Positions 33,481 through 42,469 of a stretch of DNA of 64,000 bases are shown here, piece after piece. Under the pieces are notes generated by a model. The model made no database searches and was not told the origin of the DNA. It saw nothing but the letters and a program-made list of their open reading frames with translations. The DNA is taken from contig DAHUYW010000009.1 in assembly GCA_027306915.1 (NCBI GenBank), forward strand, positions 1 through 64,000, read 5' to 3'. Positions within the stretch are counted from its first letter, which is position 1, and each line of letters starts with the position of its first letter. The stretch comes from Spirochaetales bacterium (lineage in GTDB: Bacteria > Spirochaetota > Spirochaetia > DAHUYW01). The position numbers were made by a program, and so were the translations under genes.

Positions 33481-35363
33481 ATGAACACCACCAGGGCGAC
33501 GATGATAACCGCGCCGGCGCCGAGCGCGGTCGCATACCAGCGAAGCCGACCGTTTTGCGTGCGACTGAGCAGGCGATGGAGCAGGCTGCTTAAGAAAGCA
33601 AGCCCGCGCGGAATCCAATCCACCGCGTCGTCACGGTTGATGCGAGTGAACCAAAACACCGGCCGCACCAGGAGCCGATCGTAGAGCCAGTCGAAGCCCC
33701 AGCCCGAAAAGAGGTAGCGATGGACGAGCGAAGGCCGCTTCTCGGGGGCGGCGAGGTAGGCCTTGGCCTGGCTGCGGGCCAAGAGCCAGCCGACGAGGAT
33801 GCCGAGGAGCCCGACGACTTGGGAAGCGAGCAGGAGGTCGATCTCGACCGAGGGTGGTGCCCCGCCCGCCGGCATCGGGAGGACCTGCCCCACGAACTGG
33901 GAAAAGAGATTGATCCCGAAGAAAAGGTCGGGGGTCTGCACCAGCCCGATCAGGGCGGCGGGCACCGCGAGAACGATCACGGTCACCGTGAGCGCCGCGC
34001 CGATCTTGTGCCCGTGCTCCGGCACCGCCCGCTCGGCGCCTCCGAACGCGAGGAAGATGAGGCGGAACGAGTAGCAGCCGGTGAGAAAGGCGCCGAAGAG
34101 CGCTAGCCCCCACACGAGCGGGCCGCCGTTCGGCGAGGACCACGCCCAGTAGAGGATCCAGTCTTTGCTGTCGAAGCCTGCGATGAGGGGGGGAACGGCG
34201 GTCATGGAGAGCGACCCGATGAGGAAGGTCCAGAAGGCGACCGGGACGTGCTTGCGCAGCCCCCCCATCTTGAAAAGGTCCTGCTCGTGGTTCATCCGCA
34301 CGATCACTATGCCGGCCGCAAGGAAGAGAAGCGACTTGAAGAAGGCGTGGGTGACGAAGTGAAGAATACCGGCCGCCCACGCGCCCAGCCCGAGGGCGAG
34401 GAACATGTAGCCGATCTGGCTCATGGTGGAATAGGCTATGACCCGCTTGATGTCGCGCTGGGTAATCGCGCTCGCGCCCGCAAGGAGGAGCGTGGCGAGC
34501 CCGACTACGACGACGATGGTCTGGACCACGGGAGCGAGCTGGAAGATCTCCCGCGTCCGGGCGATGAGGTAGACGCCGGCTGTTACCATGGTCGCCGCAT
34601 GGATGAGGGCGCTCACGGGCGTGGGGCCCGCCATGGCGTCAGGAAGCCAGGTCTGGAGGGGAAGCTGGGCAGATTTTCCCACTGCCCCGCCCAGAATGAG
34701 GATCGCGGCGACGACCGGAAGGGTCGAGCCGGGAGCCCACTGCGTGACTGCCCGCTTAAGGAGCTCCTGAATGTCGAGGGTGCCGAGATTCACGAAGAGA
34801 AGGAGCATCCCGATCAGCATCGCTGCGTCGCCCACCCGTGTGACGACGAAGGCCTTGATGGCGGCGCGGGCGTTCGCGGGGTCTTTGTACCAGAAGCCGA
34901 TGAGGAGATAGCTGCACAAGCCCCCCCCCGCCCCTCCGAGAAAGAGCAGCAGAAGGTTGCCGGCGAGCACGAGGATGAGCATGGAGGAGACGAAGAGATT
35001 CATGTAGGCGAAAAAGCGCGCATTGCCGTCGTCGCCCGCCATGTAGGAGGTCGAGTAGATGTGGATGAAGAAGGCGACAAACGTGATGACGACGATCATC
35101 ACGAGCGAGAACGAATCGAGATAGAAGGAAATCCCGGCCGAAAAACCCCCAACCTCCATCCAGCTCCAGAGGGTTTGGCTGAACGCACCGCCAGCCGGCG
35201 GGGTTACGATGAACTGGTAGGCGGCCCAAAACGCCGCTAGCATCGAGAGACCTACCGAGCCGACCCCTATGGCTGTGGCAGCCCGCCGGGTGAGGCGCTG
35301 AAAAAGCGAGAGCAGTACGAAGCCGAGAAGCGGCAGCGCCGGTACGAGCCAGAGAAAGGTCAT
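33477..35363 (-). CDS. nuoL: NADH-quinone oxidoreductase subunit L
   Basis: 628 residues from ATG 35363. Largest antiporter-like subunit; motifs DSFSLVMIVVITFVAFFIHI, LPLQTWLPDAMAGPTPVSAL, IHAATMVTAGVYLIARTREI and VIAYSTMSQIGYMFLALGLG. The C-terminal portion would carry the long lateral helix that couples the channels. A run of nine C bases at about 34921 lies inside the gene, yet the frame is intact there. Four bases separate it from nuoK. Confidence 0.96.
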   Translation of the reverse strand: MTFLWLVPALPLLGFVLLSLFQRLTRRAATAIGVGSVGLSMLAAFWAAYQFIVTPPAGGAFSQTLWSWMEVGGFSAGISFYLDSFSLVMIVVITFVAFFIHIYSTSYMAGDDGNARFFAYMNLFVSSMLILVLAGNLLLLFLGGAGGGLCSYLLIGFWYKDPANARAAIKAFVVTRVGDAAMLIGMLLLFVNLGTLDIQELLKRAVTQWAPGSTLPVVAAILILGGAVGKSAQLPLQTWLPDAMAGPTPVSALIHAATMVTAGVYLIARTREIFQLAPVVQTIVVVVGLATLLLAGASAITQRDIKRVIAYSTMSQIGYMFLALGLGAWAAGILHFVTHAFFKSLLFLAAGIVIVRMNHEQDLFKMGGLRKHVPVAFWTFLIGSLSMTAVPPLIAGFDSKDWILYWAWSSPNGGPLVWGLALFGAFLTGCYSFRLIFLAFGGAERAVPEHGHKIGAALTVTVIVLAVPAALIGLVQTPDLFFGINLFSQFVGQVLPMPAGGAPPSVEIDLLLASQVVGLLGILVGWLLARSQAKAYLAAPEKRPSLVHRYLFSGWGFDWLYDRLLVRPVFWFTRINRDDAVDWIPRGLAFLSSLLHRLLSRTQNGRLRWYATALGAGAVIIVALVVFI

Positions 35364-35367
35364 CCAC

Positions 35368-35676
35368 CTACCCCTTCATCCGCGAGACCTCGTCCGAGTC
35401 GAGCGACTTGAGACGATGGTACATCCGCATGATGAGCGCGAGCCCGACCGAAACCTCGGCCGCCGCCATCGTGAGGATGAAGATGTACATGACCTGCCCG
35501 TCGGGCCGTCCCCAACGCGCCCCTGCAAGCACGAAGGCGAGCCCCGCTGCATCAAGCATGATCTCGATGCACAGGAGCAGGAAAACGATGTTGCGCCGCA
35601 CAAGCACGCCGACCAGCCCCAGCATGAAAAGCACAGCCGCGAGAATCAGTCCGTAATCAATCGGATAGGGCTTCAT
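35368..35676 (-). CDS. nuoK: NADH-quinone oxidoreductase subunit K
   Basis: 102 residues, standard length. Three helices with the two membrane glutamates needed for coupling, in CIEIMLDAAGLAF and MAAAEVSVGLALI. Small proton-path subunit of complex I at the junction of NuoH, NuoA, NuoJ and NuoN. Start overlaps the nuoJ stop by four bases. Confidence 0.96.
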   Translation of the reverse strand: MKPYPIDYGLILAAVLFMLGLVGVLVRRNIVFLLLCIEIMLDAAGLAFVLAGARWGRPDGQVMYIFILTMAAAEVSVGLALIMRMYHRLKSLDSDEVSRMKG

Positions 35677-36218
35677 GTAACTTCCTCCCTCTGCTTTTCC
35701 CGCCCTCCGAACGTCCCGCCGACGGGCTTATCAGAGATCGTCTTCGGTTTCTCGCGTCGCCCCAGATGATAGGCGGCGACGAGGCCCGAGAGCAGGAGAA
35801 GCGACGATAGCTCGACCCCCAGGAGGTAAGGCCCGAAGAGCGCTATGCCGATCTCTTTTGGCGTAGTCTCGGGAACCTCGAAGGTGCCCATCTGACCTGC
35901 GACGACGCTGTAGATCACTCCTGCGGCGAGGAGCACGGAGAGAATTGCAGGTCCGACCCACACCGACGGCTTGGCGAGGGTGCTGGCCGCCGGCGAGAGG
36001 AGCATGATCACGAAGATAAAGAGCACCATGATCGCTCCCGCGTAGATAATCACCTCGAGCACCGCGACGAAGGGAGCTCCCACGTCGAGAAAGATCACCG
36101 CCACCGCGATAAGCGACAGGATGAAATAGAGAAGGGCGTGAATCGCGTTGCGGCGGGTAATGACCATCACCGTCGTTACGATGGCAATGGCGCCGGCAAC
36201 ATAGAAGGTCAGATGCAT
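35673..36218 (-). CDS. nuoJ: NADH-quinone oxidoreductase subunit J
   Basis: 181 residues with five membrane helices. The family region VLEVIIYAGAIMVLFIFVIM contains the helix with the pi-bulge important for coupling. The C-terminus is a charged tail (GRREKPKTISDKPVGGTFGG). It follows nuoI after 15 bases. Confidence 0.95.
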   Translation of the reverse strand: MHLTFYVAGAIAIVTTVMVITRRNAIHALLYFILSLIAVAVIFLDVGAPFVAVLEVIIYAGAIMVLFIFVIMLLSPAASTLAKPSVWVGPAILSVLLAAGVIYSVVAGQMGTFEVPETTPKEIGIALFGPYLLGVELSSLLLLSGLVAAYHLGRREKPKTISDKPVGGTFGGREKQREEVT

Positions 36219-36233
36219 AGCCGCTCCTTTTCC

Positions 36234-36749
36234 TTACGGCAGAAGCTCCCGCACGTCGACCGGCGGGCGCTCATTCTCCGCCTGCCCTTTCGCCTTCCCG
36301 TTGATCGCGAGCCCGGACACCCGGTAGAAGTTGTAGCCGGGATACTTTCCCTGCCCGTTCACCAGAAGGTCTTCCTTCTCGTAAACCATGTGCGGGCGCT
36401 GGTATTCCGCCATCTCGTAGTCGGGGACCAGCTGGATCGCAAAGGTCGGACAGGCCTCCTCGCAGTAGCCACAGAAGATGCAGCGCGAGAAATTGATGCG
36501 GAAGTACGAGGGGTAGCGCCGCCCGTGCTCGTCCTCGGTCGCCTGCAGGGCGATGCAGCCTACCGGGCAGGCTACGGCACAGAGGTTGCAGGCGACGCAG
36601 CGCTCCTCTCCGTCGGGATCGCGCGTCAGAACGATCCGCCCGCGCCAGCGGGGAGGCAGCTTCCGCTTCTCGTCGGGATACTGAACCGTCTCCCGCTTCC
36701 GGAACATGTGAAGGAATATCGTCCAAATCGTAACCAGGTTACTGAACAT
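36234..36749 (-). CDS. nuoI: NADH-quinone oxidoreductase subunit I
   Basis: 171 residues. Two 4Fe-4S ferredoxin motifs, [15 protein letters not shown] and [15 protein letters not shown], bind clusters N6a and N6b that pass electrons toward the quinone. Peripheral arm subunit resting on the membrane. The 132 bases between its start and the nuoH stop contain a short direct repeat. Confidence 0.96.
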   Translation of the reverse strand: MFSNLVTIWTIFLHMFRKRETVQYPDEKRKLPPRWRGRIVLTRDPDGEERCVACNLCAVACPVGCIALQATEDEHGRRYPSYFRINFSRCIFCGYCEEACPTFAIQLVPDYEMAEYQRPHMVYEKEDLLVNGQGKYPGYNFYRVSGLAINGKAKGQAENERPPVDVRELLP

Positions 36750-36834
36750 TGCATCTCCTGTTCGGCCGCGCTACTTCCGCGGCCAGCCGCGATCGCTCGA
36801 TAGGATCGCGGCATCTTCCCGGCCCCGTTGCTTA

Positions 36835-36870
36835 GCCGGCCTTCCGCGTTACTTGGCCGGCCTTCCGCGT
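36835..36870. repeat. 15-base direct repeat, 21-base period, between nuoH and nuoI
   Basis: GCCGGCCTTCCGCGT occurs at 36835-36849 and again at 36856-36870 in the otherwise empty 132-base gap between nuoI and nuoH. It probably reflects local duplication; no function is evident. This gap is the largest in the operon. Confidence 0.7.
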
Positions 36871-36881
36871 GAGCGCTTCTT

Positions 36882-37838
36882 CTACTTCCCCACCAAGAGC
36901 ACGACCGCCCCCGTAACCACGAGATTCGCGAGCGACAGCGGCAGCAGGATCTTCCATCCCAGATCCATCAGCTGATCGTAGCGATAGCGCGGTAGCGACG
37001 CGCGCACCAGAATAAAGAATGCGATAACAACCGCCATCTTGAGAACGAACCAGACGATCGGCGGAAGGACCGGACCGAGCCACCCGCCGAAGTAGAGGAC
37101 TACGATGAGGGCCGCGTTCAGCGACATCCCCATATACTCGCTCAGGAAAAAGAGGGCGAACTTCATACCCGAGTATTCGGTATGAAAGCCTGCCACGATC
37201 TCCGTCTCCGCTTCGGGGATGTCGAAGGGAACGCGGCGGGTCTCGGCGAGACCGGCGATCAAAAAGATGACGAAGCCAATGGGCTGGAAAACGATGTACC
37301 AGAGTCCGCGCTGTGCTCGGACAATCTCGCCGAGGCTGAAGGAGCCTGAGATGATCACCACGCCCATGAGGGCGATCCCCATGAAGACCTCGTAGCTTAT
37401 CATTTGGGCGACCGCCCGGATGCCGCCGATGAGCGAGTACTTGTTGTTGGAAGCCCAGCCGGCAAGCGCTATCCCGTAGACAGCCATTGAGGACATCGCG
37501 AGGAAGAAGAGCAGCCCGATGTTGAGATCGACCACGTAGATATGCGGCGTAAAGACGACTACCGCGAAGCCGAGCGCAACTGCGATCACCATGATGATGG
37601 GCGCAAGCACGAAAACCGGCCGATCTGCGAACTTCGGAATCCAGTCCTCCTTCGTGAGGAGCTTGAGGATATCCGCAAAGATCTGGAGCACGCCGCCGGG
37701 TCCGGCGCGGTTGGGACCGTAGCGATCCTGCCACAGTCCGAGTAGCCGGCGTTCGACCCAGGTCAACACGCCGCCTACGACAAAGAGCATCAGCACAAGG
37801 ACGATTCCGGTGATGAGGGATATGAGTGTCTGGCTCAT
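36882..37838 (-). CDS. nuoH: NADH-quinone oxidoreductase subunit H
   Basis: 318 residues from ATG 37838, overlapping the nuoG stop (ATGA); the extra upstream frame shadows nuoG. Family motifs: WVERRLLGLWQDRYGPNRAG, GGVLQIFADILKLLTKEDWI and RVPFDIPEAETEIVAGFHTE with the conserved acidic residues lining the quinone channel. Membrane subunit that forms most of the quinone-binding chamber. Confidence 0.96.
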   Translation of the reverse strand: MSQTLISLITGIVLVLMLFVVGGVLTWVERRLLGLWQDRYGPNRAGPGGVLQIFADILKLLTKEDWIPKFADRPVFVLAPIIMVIAVALGFAVVVFTPHIYVVDLNIGLLFFLAMSSMAVYGIALAGWASNNKYSLIGGIRAVAQMISYEVFMGIALMGVVIISGSFSLGEIVRAQRGLWYIVFQPIGFVIFLIAGLAETRRVPFDIPEAETEIVAGFHTEYSGMKFALFFLSEYMGMSLNAALIVVLYFGGWLGPVLPPIVWFVLKMAVVIAFFILVRASLPRYRYDQLMDLGWKILLPLSLANLVVTGAVVLLVGK

Positions 37839-40660
37839 GCCTGCGCCCCTTCCGAGCTCCTCGGGCTTCCGCCCGTACGCGCTGCGCCGGCCGGGACTCC
37901 CCCTGGGGCCGGCAGCGGTCCCGCTTTTAGCTTCACCCAGGCCGGAAGCGCAACCAGGCTCGCACCGGAAAGCCCCGCCGGATAGAGTGCGACCCCGCTG
38001 GCGCATCCCGGCTTCAGGGTCGCCGGCAGCCGCAGCTCCTCCCCGTTCAAGGTGACGATGACCGTCTGGCCCTCCGTCACCTGAATCCGCGCCGCATCCG
38101 CAGGCGAGAGGCCGAGGTAGGGGCGCGCCGCAAGCTCCCGCACCCCCGGCGAGTGAACCGAGAGCTCCTCGGAGCCGTAGATGTGCCATGCCGGAACGAG
38201 CAGCCATTCCGCTTCACGGGCTGCGAAGGCGGCCGGAATACGTTCGAAGTAGGCAGGACCTGCCCCCGAGCGGCCGTCGCCCTGAGACCCCGCTCTCTCA
38301 CCCCCGATGAGAAGCCGTCCGATTGCGCCCCCTTTCAGCAGCCCGGCGACCTCGATTTGGAACTTGTTGAGCGCCTGGACCGAGTTCCAACCCGGCGCCC
38401 AATAGCGGGACAGGAGCGCTGCGGGCGGCATCCCCGGAAATCCTTCCATAGAAAAGCTCATCGGATTGTTTTCGTCGCGCGGAGGAGGTGGCTCGTGCAC
38501 GGTCCGATTCGCCACAAGGGCGGTCCGTCCACTCGCCCGGAGCGGCATGCGCGGAATGCGCTGGCCCACCGACTTGTAGTCGGCAGGCGGCGCGAGCTCC
38601 GGCACGGCCTTGAAATGAGGTGAGGAGGCCGCGAGCGCAGCCTGTACGGCGTCGAGGTTCACCCAGGCGGCCGCCTGGCTCCCGCTCCGCTCTCCGTGGA
38701 GAAGCCCGAGCCATCGCCAGCTCTCCTTGATCTCTCCCTTGGGGAGAAAAACCTGGACGAATCGCTGGGCGCGCCCTTCGTTGTTGACGAGGGTACCGTT
38801 GCCTTCGGGAACCGTTGCGGCCGGAAGCACCACCTCCGCCCGCTCGACTGTCGAATTGGAGATGTGGTCGACGGCGATGGTTTTGGTCTTTCGGCCGTAG
38901 AGGCGGTCGAGCGCTTCGCGAGGCAGCCGCCGCGCGAGGTCGTTCTCGAGGATGATGACCGTATCCGCATCGCCTTTGCCGACCGCTTCAATCGCGGCCT
39001 CGAGCCCGGCCCCTTCGAGCATAGAAGCGCCCATGCTGTTGGCCTCGCCGACGGTGAAACAGATGCGCACATCGACGCCGGCCGCCCGGAGGGCCCACGC
39101 GACGTTGGCCGCCGCCTGGAGCAGCTCCTCGCTTTCGCAGCTTGTGCCGCAGACGACGACAGGGTGGGCAGCGGCTTTGAGCGCCGCGGCGATCCGCCGC
39201 GCGCGGGCTGCCGCGTGCTCCCCGAGGTCCGCCACTCGCGGCGAGCGCCCGTCGATCTCATGGGCGACCTGAAAGGCAAGTCGGGCGAGGTCGTCGGGAG
39301 CCGCGCGATCGGGCTCGTCGCACAGCTCGTCGAGCTTCGTCGCCGCCGGCGTGGCGACAAAGAAGGAGCCTCGGTCGCTTTGAACCGCTTCGCGCACCGC
39401 GGCGTCGTCCCAAACGTGGATCCCGCCGACTATCTCAGCGCGGGCGGCCTGCTCGGGTGCGCGCAGCGCGGCCTGCCGGAGCGAGAGGGCAAGCAGCGGC
39501 GCGCTGTTGGTGACGTCCTCGCCAAGAACGAGCACGGCATCGCTCTTCGCAGCCTCCTGCATCGAGGCGCCGGGCGCGTTTCCCGTCTCGAGGATCGAGC
39601 GGATGAGGCGGAGCAGCCGCAGCTCCCGTTCCGGCACTCCCTGGTAGTAACGCCCGGCGCCAACGAGCGCCTGCAGGGCATAGTTCGACTCGAGCGAGGC
39701 CCGCGGCGAGCCGATCCCGATCACCTTGCCCCGCCGAATGAGATCGGCCGCGCGGGAAAGCGCTTCGGAAGCGCTTACCGCCTCGAGCCTTCCCGACTGC
39801 GTCCGGGCGAGCGGTTCAGTCACGCGCTCCGGGCTGTTCACGTATTCGTAGCCGTAGCGGCCGCGGTCGCAGATGAAATAGCCGTTGACATCGGGGTTGT
39901 AGCGGCTCCTGATCCGGCGCAGGATCCCCTCGCGCTCTCCGGGGATGGTGTTGCAGCCCAGTCCGCAGTGCTCGCACACCGAGGCGGAAGTCTCCATGTC
40001 CCAGCTGCGGGTGTAATGGCGCTTCAGGCTCTTGTCGGTGAAGACCCCGGTCGGGCAGACCTCGACGAGATTCCCGCTGAACTCGCTCTCGAGCGTTCCC
40101 TCCTCCGCGCGGCCGAAGTAGACGTGATCGTGCCACGAGAAGACGCCGAAATCCTTCCCGCCGGCGAAATCGTTGTAAAAGCGCACGCAGCGGTAGCATT
40201 GGATGCAGCGGTTCATCTCGTGGTTGAGGAAGGGTCCGAGGTTCTGATTCACATGGGTGCGCTTCGTGAAGTGATAGCGGCGATAGTTGTGCCCGGTCAT
40301 CACGGTCATATCTTGGAGGTGGCACTCGCCTCCCTCGTCGCAGATCGGGCAATCGTGCGGGTGGTTCACCATGAGCCACTCCGTAACCCCTGCGCGGAAG
40401 GCGACCGCCTCGGGGTGCATGATCGAGATGCGCAAGCCGGGCGCTATCGGGGTCATGCAACCCATCACGAGCCGTCCGCGGGTGTCATTCTCATCCTTGA
40501 AGACCTTTATCGCGCACTGACGGCATGCACCTACCGAGTTCAGGGCGGGGTGCCAGCAGAAGTAGGGGAGATCGAAGCCGAGCGAGAGACAGGTCGCAAG
40601 AACATTGGCGCCTTCATTCGTATAATGATGCGGTACGCCGTCGACGAAAAACTCTGGCAT
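37835..40660 (-). CDS. nuoG: NADH-quinone oxidoreductase subunit G
   Basis: 941 residues from ATG 40660, with AAGGAGAG upstream; the preceding frame overlaps nuoF. The N-terminal 2Fe-2S domain has cysteines at 35, 46 and 49 (YFCWHPALNSVGACRQC). It is followed by HPHDCPICDEGGECHLQD, the CIQCYRCVRF cluster region, and the molybdopterin-oxidoreductase-like part starting with CEHCGLGCN (the N7-type cluster found in many bacteria). The C-terminal half is long and Ala-rich. Electron-carrying subunit of the peripheral arm. Confidence 0.95.
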   Translation of the reverse strand: MPEFFVDGVPHHYTNEGANVLATCLSLGFDLPYFCWHPALNSVGACRQCAIKVFKDENDTRGRLVMGCMTPIAPGLRISIMHPEAVAFRAGVTEWLMVNHPHDCPICDEGGECHLQDMTVMTGHNYRRYHFTKRTHVNQNLGPFLNHEMNRCIQCYRCVRFYNDFAGGKDFGVFSWHDHVYFGRAEEGTLESEFSGNLVEVCPTGVFTDKSLKRHYTRSWDMETSASVCEHCGLGCNTIPGEREGILRRIRSRYNPDVNGYFICDRGRYGYEYVNSPERVTEPLARTQSGRLEAVSASEALSRAADLIRRGKVIGIGSPRASLESNYALQALVGAGRYYQGVPERELRLLRLIRSILETGNAPGASMQEAAKSDAVLVLGEDVTNSAPLLALSLRQAALRAPEQAARAEIVGGIHVWDDAAVREAVQSDRGSFFVATPAATKLDELCDEPDRAAPDDLARLAFQVAHEIDGRSPRVADLGEHAAARARRIAAALKAAAHPVVVCGTSCESEELLQAAANVAWALRAAGVDVRICFTVGEANSMGASMLEGAGLEAAIEAVGKGDADTVIILENDLARRLPREALDRLYGRKTKTIAVDHISNSTVERAEVVLPAATVPEGNGTLVNNEGRAQRFVQVFLPKGEIKESWRWLGLLHGERSGSQAAAWVNLDAVQAALAASSPHFKAVPELAPPADYKSVGQRIPRMPLRASGRTALVANRTVHEPPPPRDENNPMSFSMEGFPGMPPAALLSRYWAPGWNSVQALNKFQIEVAGLLKGGAIGRLLIGGERAGSQGDGRSGAGPAYFERIPAAFAAREAEWLLVPAWHIYGSEELSVHSPGVRELAARPYLGLSPADAARIQVTEGQTVIVTLNGEELRLPATLKPGCASGVALYPAGLSGASLVALPAWVKLKAGPLPAPGGVPAGAARTGGSPRSSEGAQA

Positions 40661-40688
40661 TGCGTTTCTCTCCTTACGCGCTTTTCCC

Positions 40689-41978
40689 TCAAGGATGATA
40701 GGGACACCGCTTCTCTGCGACGTGCCGCGCAAAGTCTTCCTTGAAAAACTTGAGCCCGCTCTCGAGCGGCTCGATCGCTCCCGGAGCGAGAGCGCAGAAG
40801 GTGTTGCCCGGCCTGATGGCCTTCGTATGAAAATCGAGCATCTCGATATCCCGCTGCTCGCCCCTCCCCTCTTCGATGGCGACGAGAAGGCGGGTGATCC
40901 AGGGAAGCCCCTCGCGGCAGGGCGTGCACCAGCCGCACGACTCCCGCGCGAAAAAGCGCTCGAGGCTCACGAGCATTCCTATCGGGCAGGTGCGGTCGTC
41001 GAGGACAACGATGGTCCCCGTCCCCAGACGGCTTCCAGCCTTCTGCACCGAGCCGTAGTCCATCGGAGTGTCGAGGTGCTGCTCGACGAGAAAATCAGTC
41101 GAGCCGCCCCCGGGCAGGAGGCCTTTCAGGCGATAGCCTTCCCGCATCCCCCCCGCATGCTCTTCGATTATCTCGCGCAAGGGAGTGCCCATCGGCAGCT
41201 CCCACAACCCCGGCCGCTTGACCCGACCGCTTACCCCGTAGATCTTCGTTCCGCCGTCCTCGCTCCGCGCGAGCGCCTTGAACCAGTCGGCGCCGTTTGC
41301 AAGGATATGCGGGACGTTGCACACCGTCTCGGCGTTGTTCACAATGGTGGGGTGGCCCCAGAGGCCGGACTGCTGCGGAAAGGGCGGCTTGTTCCGCGGG
41401 GTGATGCGCTTGCCCTCCAGGGCATTCATCAGCCCGGTCTCTTCTCCGGCCATGTACCTGCCGTTGGAGATGTGAACGTAGAGCTTGAGGCTGAAGGAGC
41501 TCCCCAGGATCTTTGCGCCCAGATAGCCGCGCGCCTCGGCCTCCTCGATGGCCCGGGAAAGGCGCTTCGCCGCGAGCTTGTAGTCCCAGCGGAGGTAGAT
41601 GTAGGCCACCTCGGCCTGAACTGCGTAGGCGCCGATGATGATCCCTTCAACCAGCTCGTGCGGATCGCCCTCGAGGAGAAGCCGGTCTTTCATCGTGCCG
41701 GGCTCCATCTCGTCGGCGTTCACCACGAAGTACTTGGGTCGGCGGGCCTTCTCGTCCATCGGGACTACGCTCCACTTGACCCCCGTTGGGAATCCCGCGC
41801 CCCCCCGTCCCCGCAGACCCGACTTCTTAACCGCGTCCTGGACCTCGAGCGGGGTCATCTTGAGCGCCGCGCGAAGGCCTTCGTAGCCGCCCGCTCGCTC
41901 GTACCCGGCAAGATCGAGGGGCTCTTCGCCTGGCCGGATGTTCCTGGTTAGAGGTCGCTTCTCTTCAGCAGCCGTCAT
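40689..41978 (-). CDS. nuoF: NADH-quinone oxidoreductase subunit F
   Basis: 429 residues. NADH- and FMN-binding features: GLRGRGGAGFPTGVKWSVVP, VVNADEMEPGTMKDR and YMAGEETGLMNALEG. The 4Fe-4S (N3) cysteines are in SCGWCTPCREG and the later NTFCALAPGA. It is the site where NADH is oxidised. Start overlaps the nuoE stop by four bases. Confidence 0.97.
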   Translation of the reverse strand: MTAAEEKRPLTRNIRPGEEPLDLAGYERAGGYEGLRAALKMTPLEVQDAVKKSGLRGRGGAGFPTGVKWSVVPMDEKARRPKYFVVNADEMEPGTMKDRLLLEGDPHELVEGIIIGAYAVQAEVAYIYLRWDYKLAAKRLSRAIEEAEARGYLGAKILGSSFSLKLYVHISNGRYMAGEETGLMNALEGKRITPRNKPPFPQQSGLWGHPTIVNNAETVCNVPHILANGADWFKALARSEDGGTKIYGVSGRVKRPGLWELPMGTPLREIIEEHAGGMREGYRLKGLLPGGGSTDFLVEQHLDTPMDYGSVQKAGSRLGTGTIVVLDDRTCPIGMLVSLERFFARESCGWCTPCREGLPWITRLLVAIEEGRGEQRDIEMLDFHTKAIRPGNTFCALAPGAIEPLESGLKFFKEDFARHVAEKRCPYHP

Positions 41979-42439
41979 GGGTAGCGCTCCAGGATCTCAT
42001 CGATCCGCTCGGAAGTGAGATTCCCATACATCTCCCCGTCGACTATCATCGCCGGCGCCTCGTGGCAGTCGCCGATGCAGGCCGACGGAATGAGGGTGAA
42101 GCGATTGTCCGGGGTGGTCTGTCCCGGCCCGATGTGGAGTCGTTCGGCGATATGGAGCTGGAGTGTCTCCGATCCCATGACCCAGCAGCTCACGTTGTCG
42201 CAAAGGAGGATGACGTGCCGGCCGACAGGCTTGCGAAAGATCATATTGTAGGCGGTCGCGATAGTCTCGATCTCGTCGACCGACATCGCGAGGATCTCCG
42301 CTACGTCCTTCACCCCTTCGTCGTTCACCCAACCGCGGTGCTCCTGTACGATTCGCAGCGCCTCGGGAACCATCGCACGCTTGTGGGCGTAGCGGGGCAG
42401 CTCCCTCTGAATCTCCTCCCGTTCCGATTCGCTCAGCAT
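41975..42439 (-). CDS. nuoE: NADH-quinone oxidoreductase subunit E
   Basis: 154 residues, thioredoxin-like 2Fe-2S protein. Cluster N1a cysteines are in CDNVSC and SACIGDC; the N-terminal helical bundle is RIVQEHRGWVNDEGVKDVAE. Works with NuoF as the NADH dehydrogenase tip. It follows nuoCD after 30 bases. Confidence 0.95.
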   Translation of the reverse strand: MLSESEREEIQRELPRYAHKRAMVPEALRIVQEHRGWVNDEGVKDVAEILAMSVDEIETIATAYNMIFRKPVGRHVILLCDNVSCWVMGSETLQLHIAERLHIGPGQTTPDNRFTLIPSACIGDCHEAPAMIVDGEMYGNLTSERIDEILERYP

Positions 42440-42469
42440 TCGCTCGCTCCAATCATCCTTTTCGCGCCC

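Noticed and set aside
34915..34935. C-run in nuoL as a possible frameshift
   Set aside because: The reading frame and the NuoL sequence continue normally on both sides.
36832..37734. 300-codon minus-strand frame overlapping nuoH
   Set aside because: Frame-shifted shadow of nuoH; nuoH in the neighbouring frame has the conserved quinone-channel motifs.
38696..40744. 682-codon plus-strand frame opposite nuoG
   Set aside because: Shadow of nuoG; no start signal and no domain.
40695..41951. 418-codon plus-strand frame opposite nuoF
   Set aside because: Shadow of nuoF.
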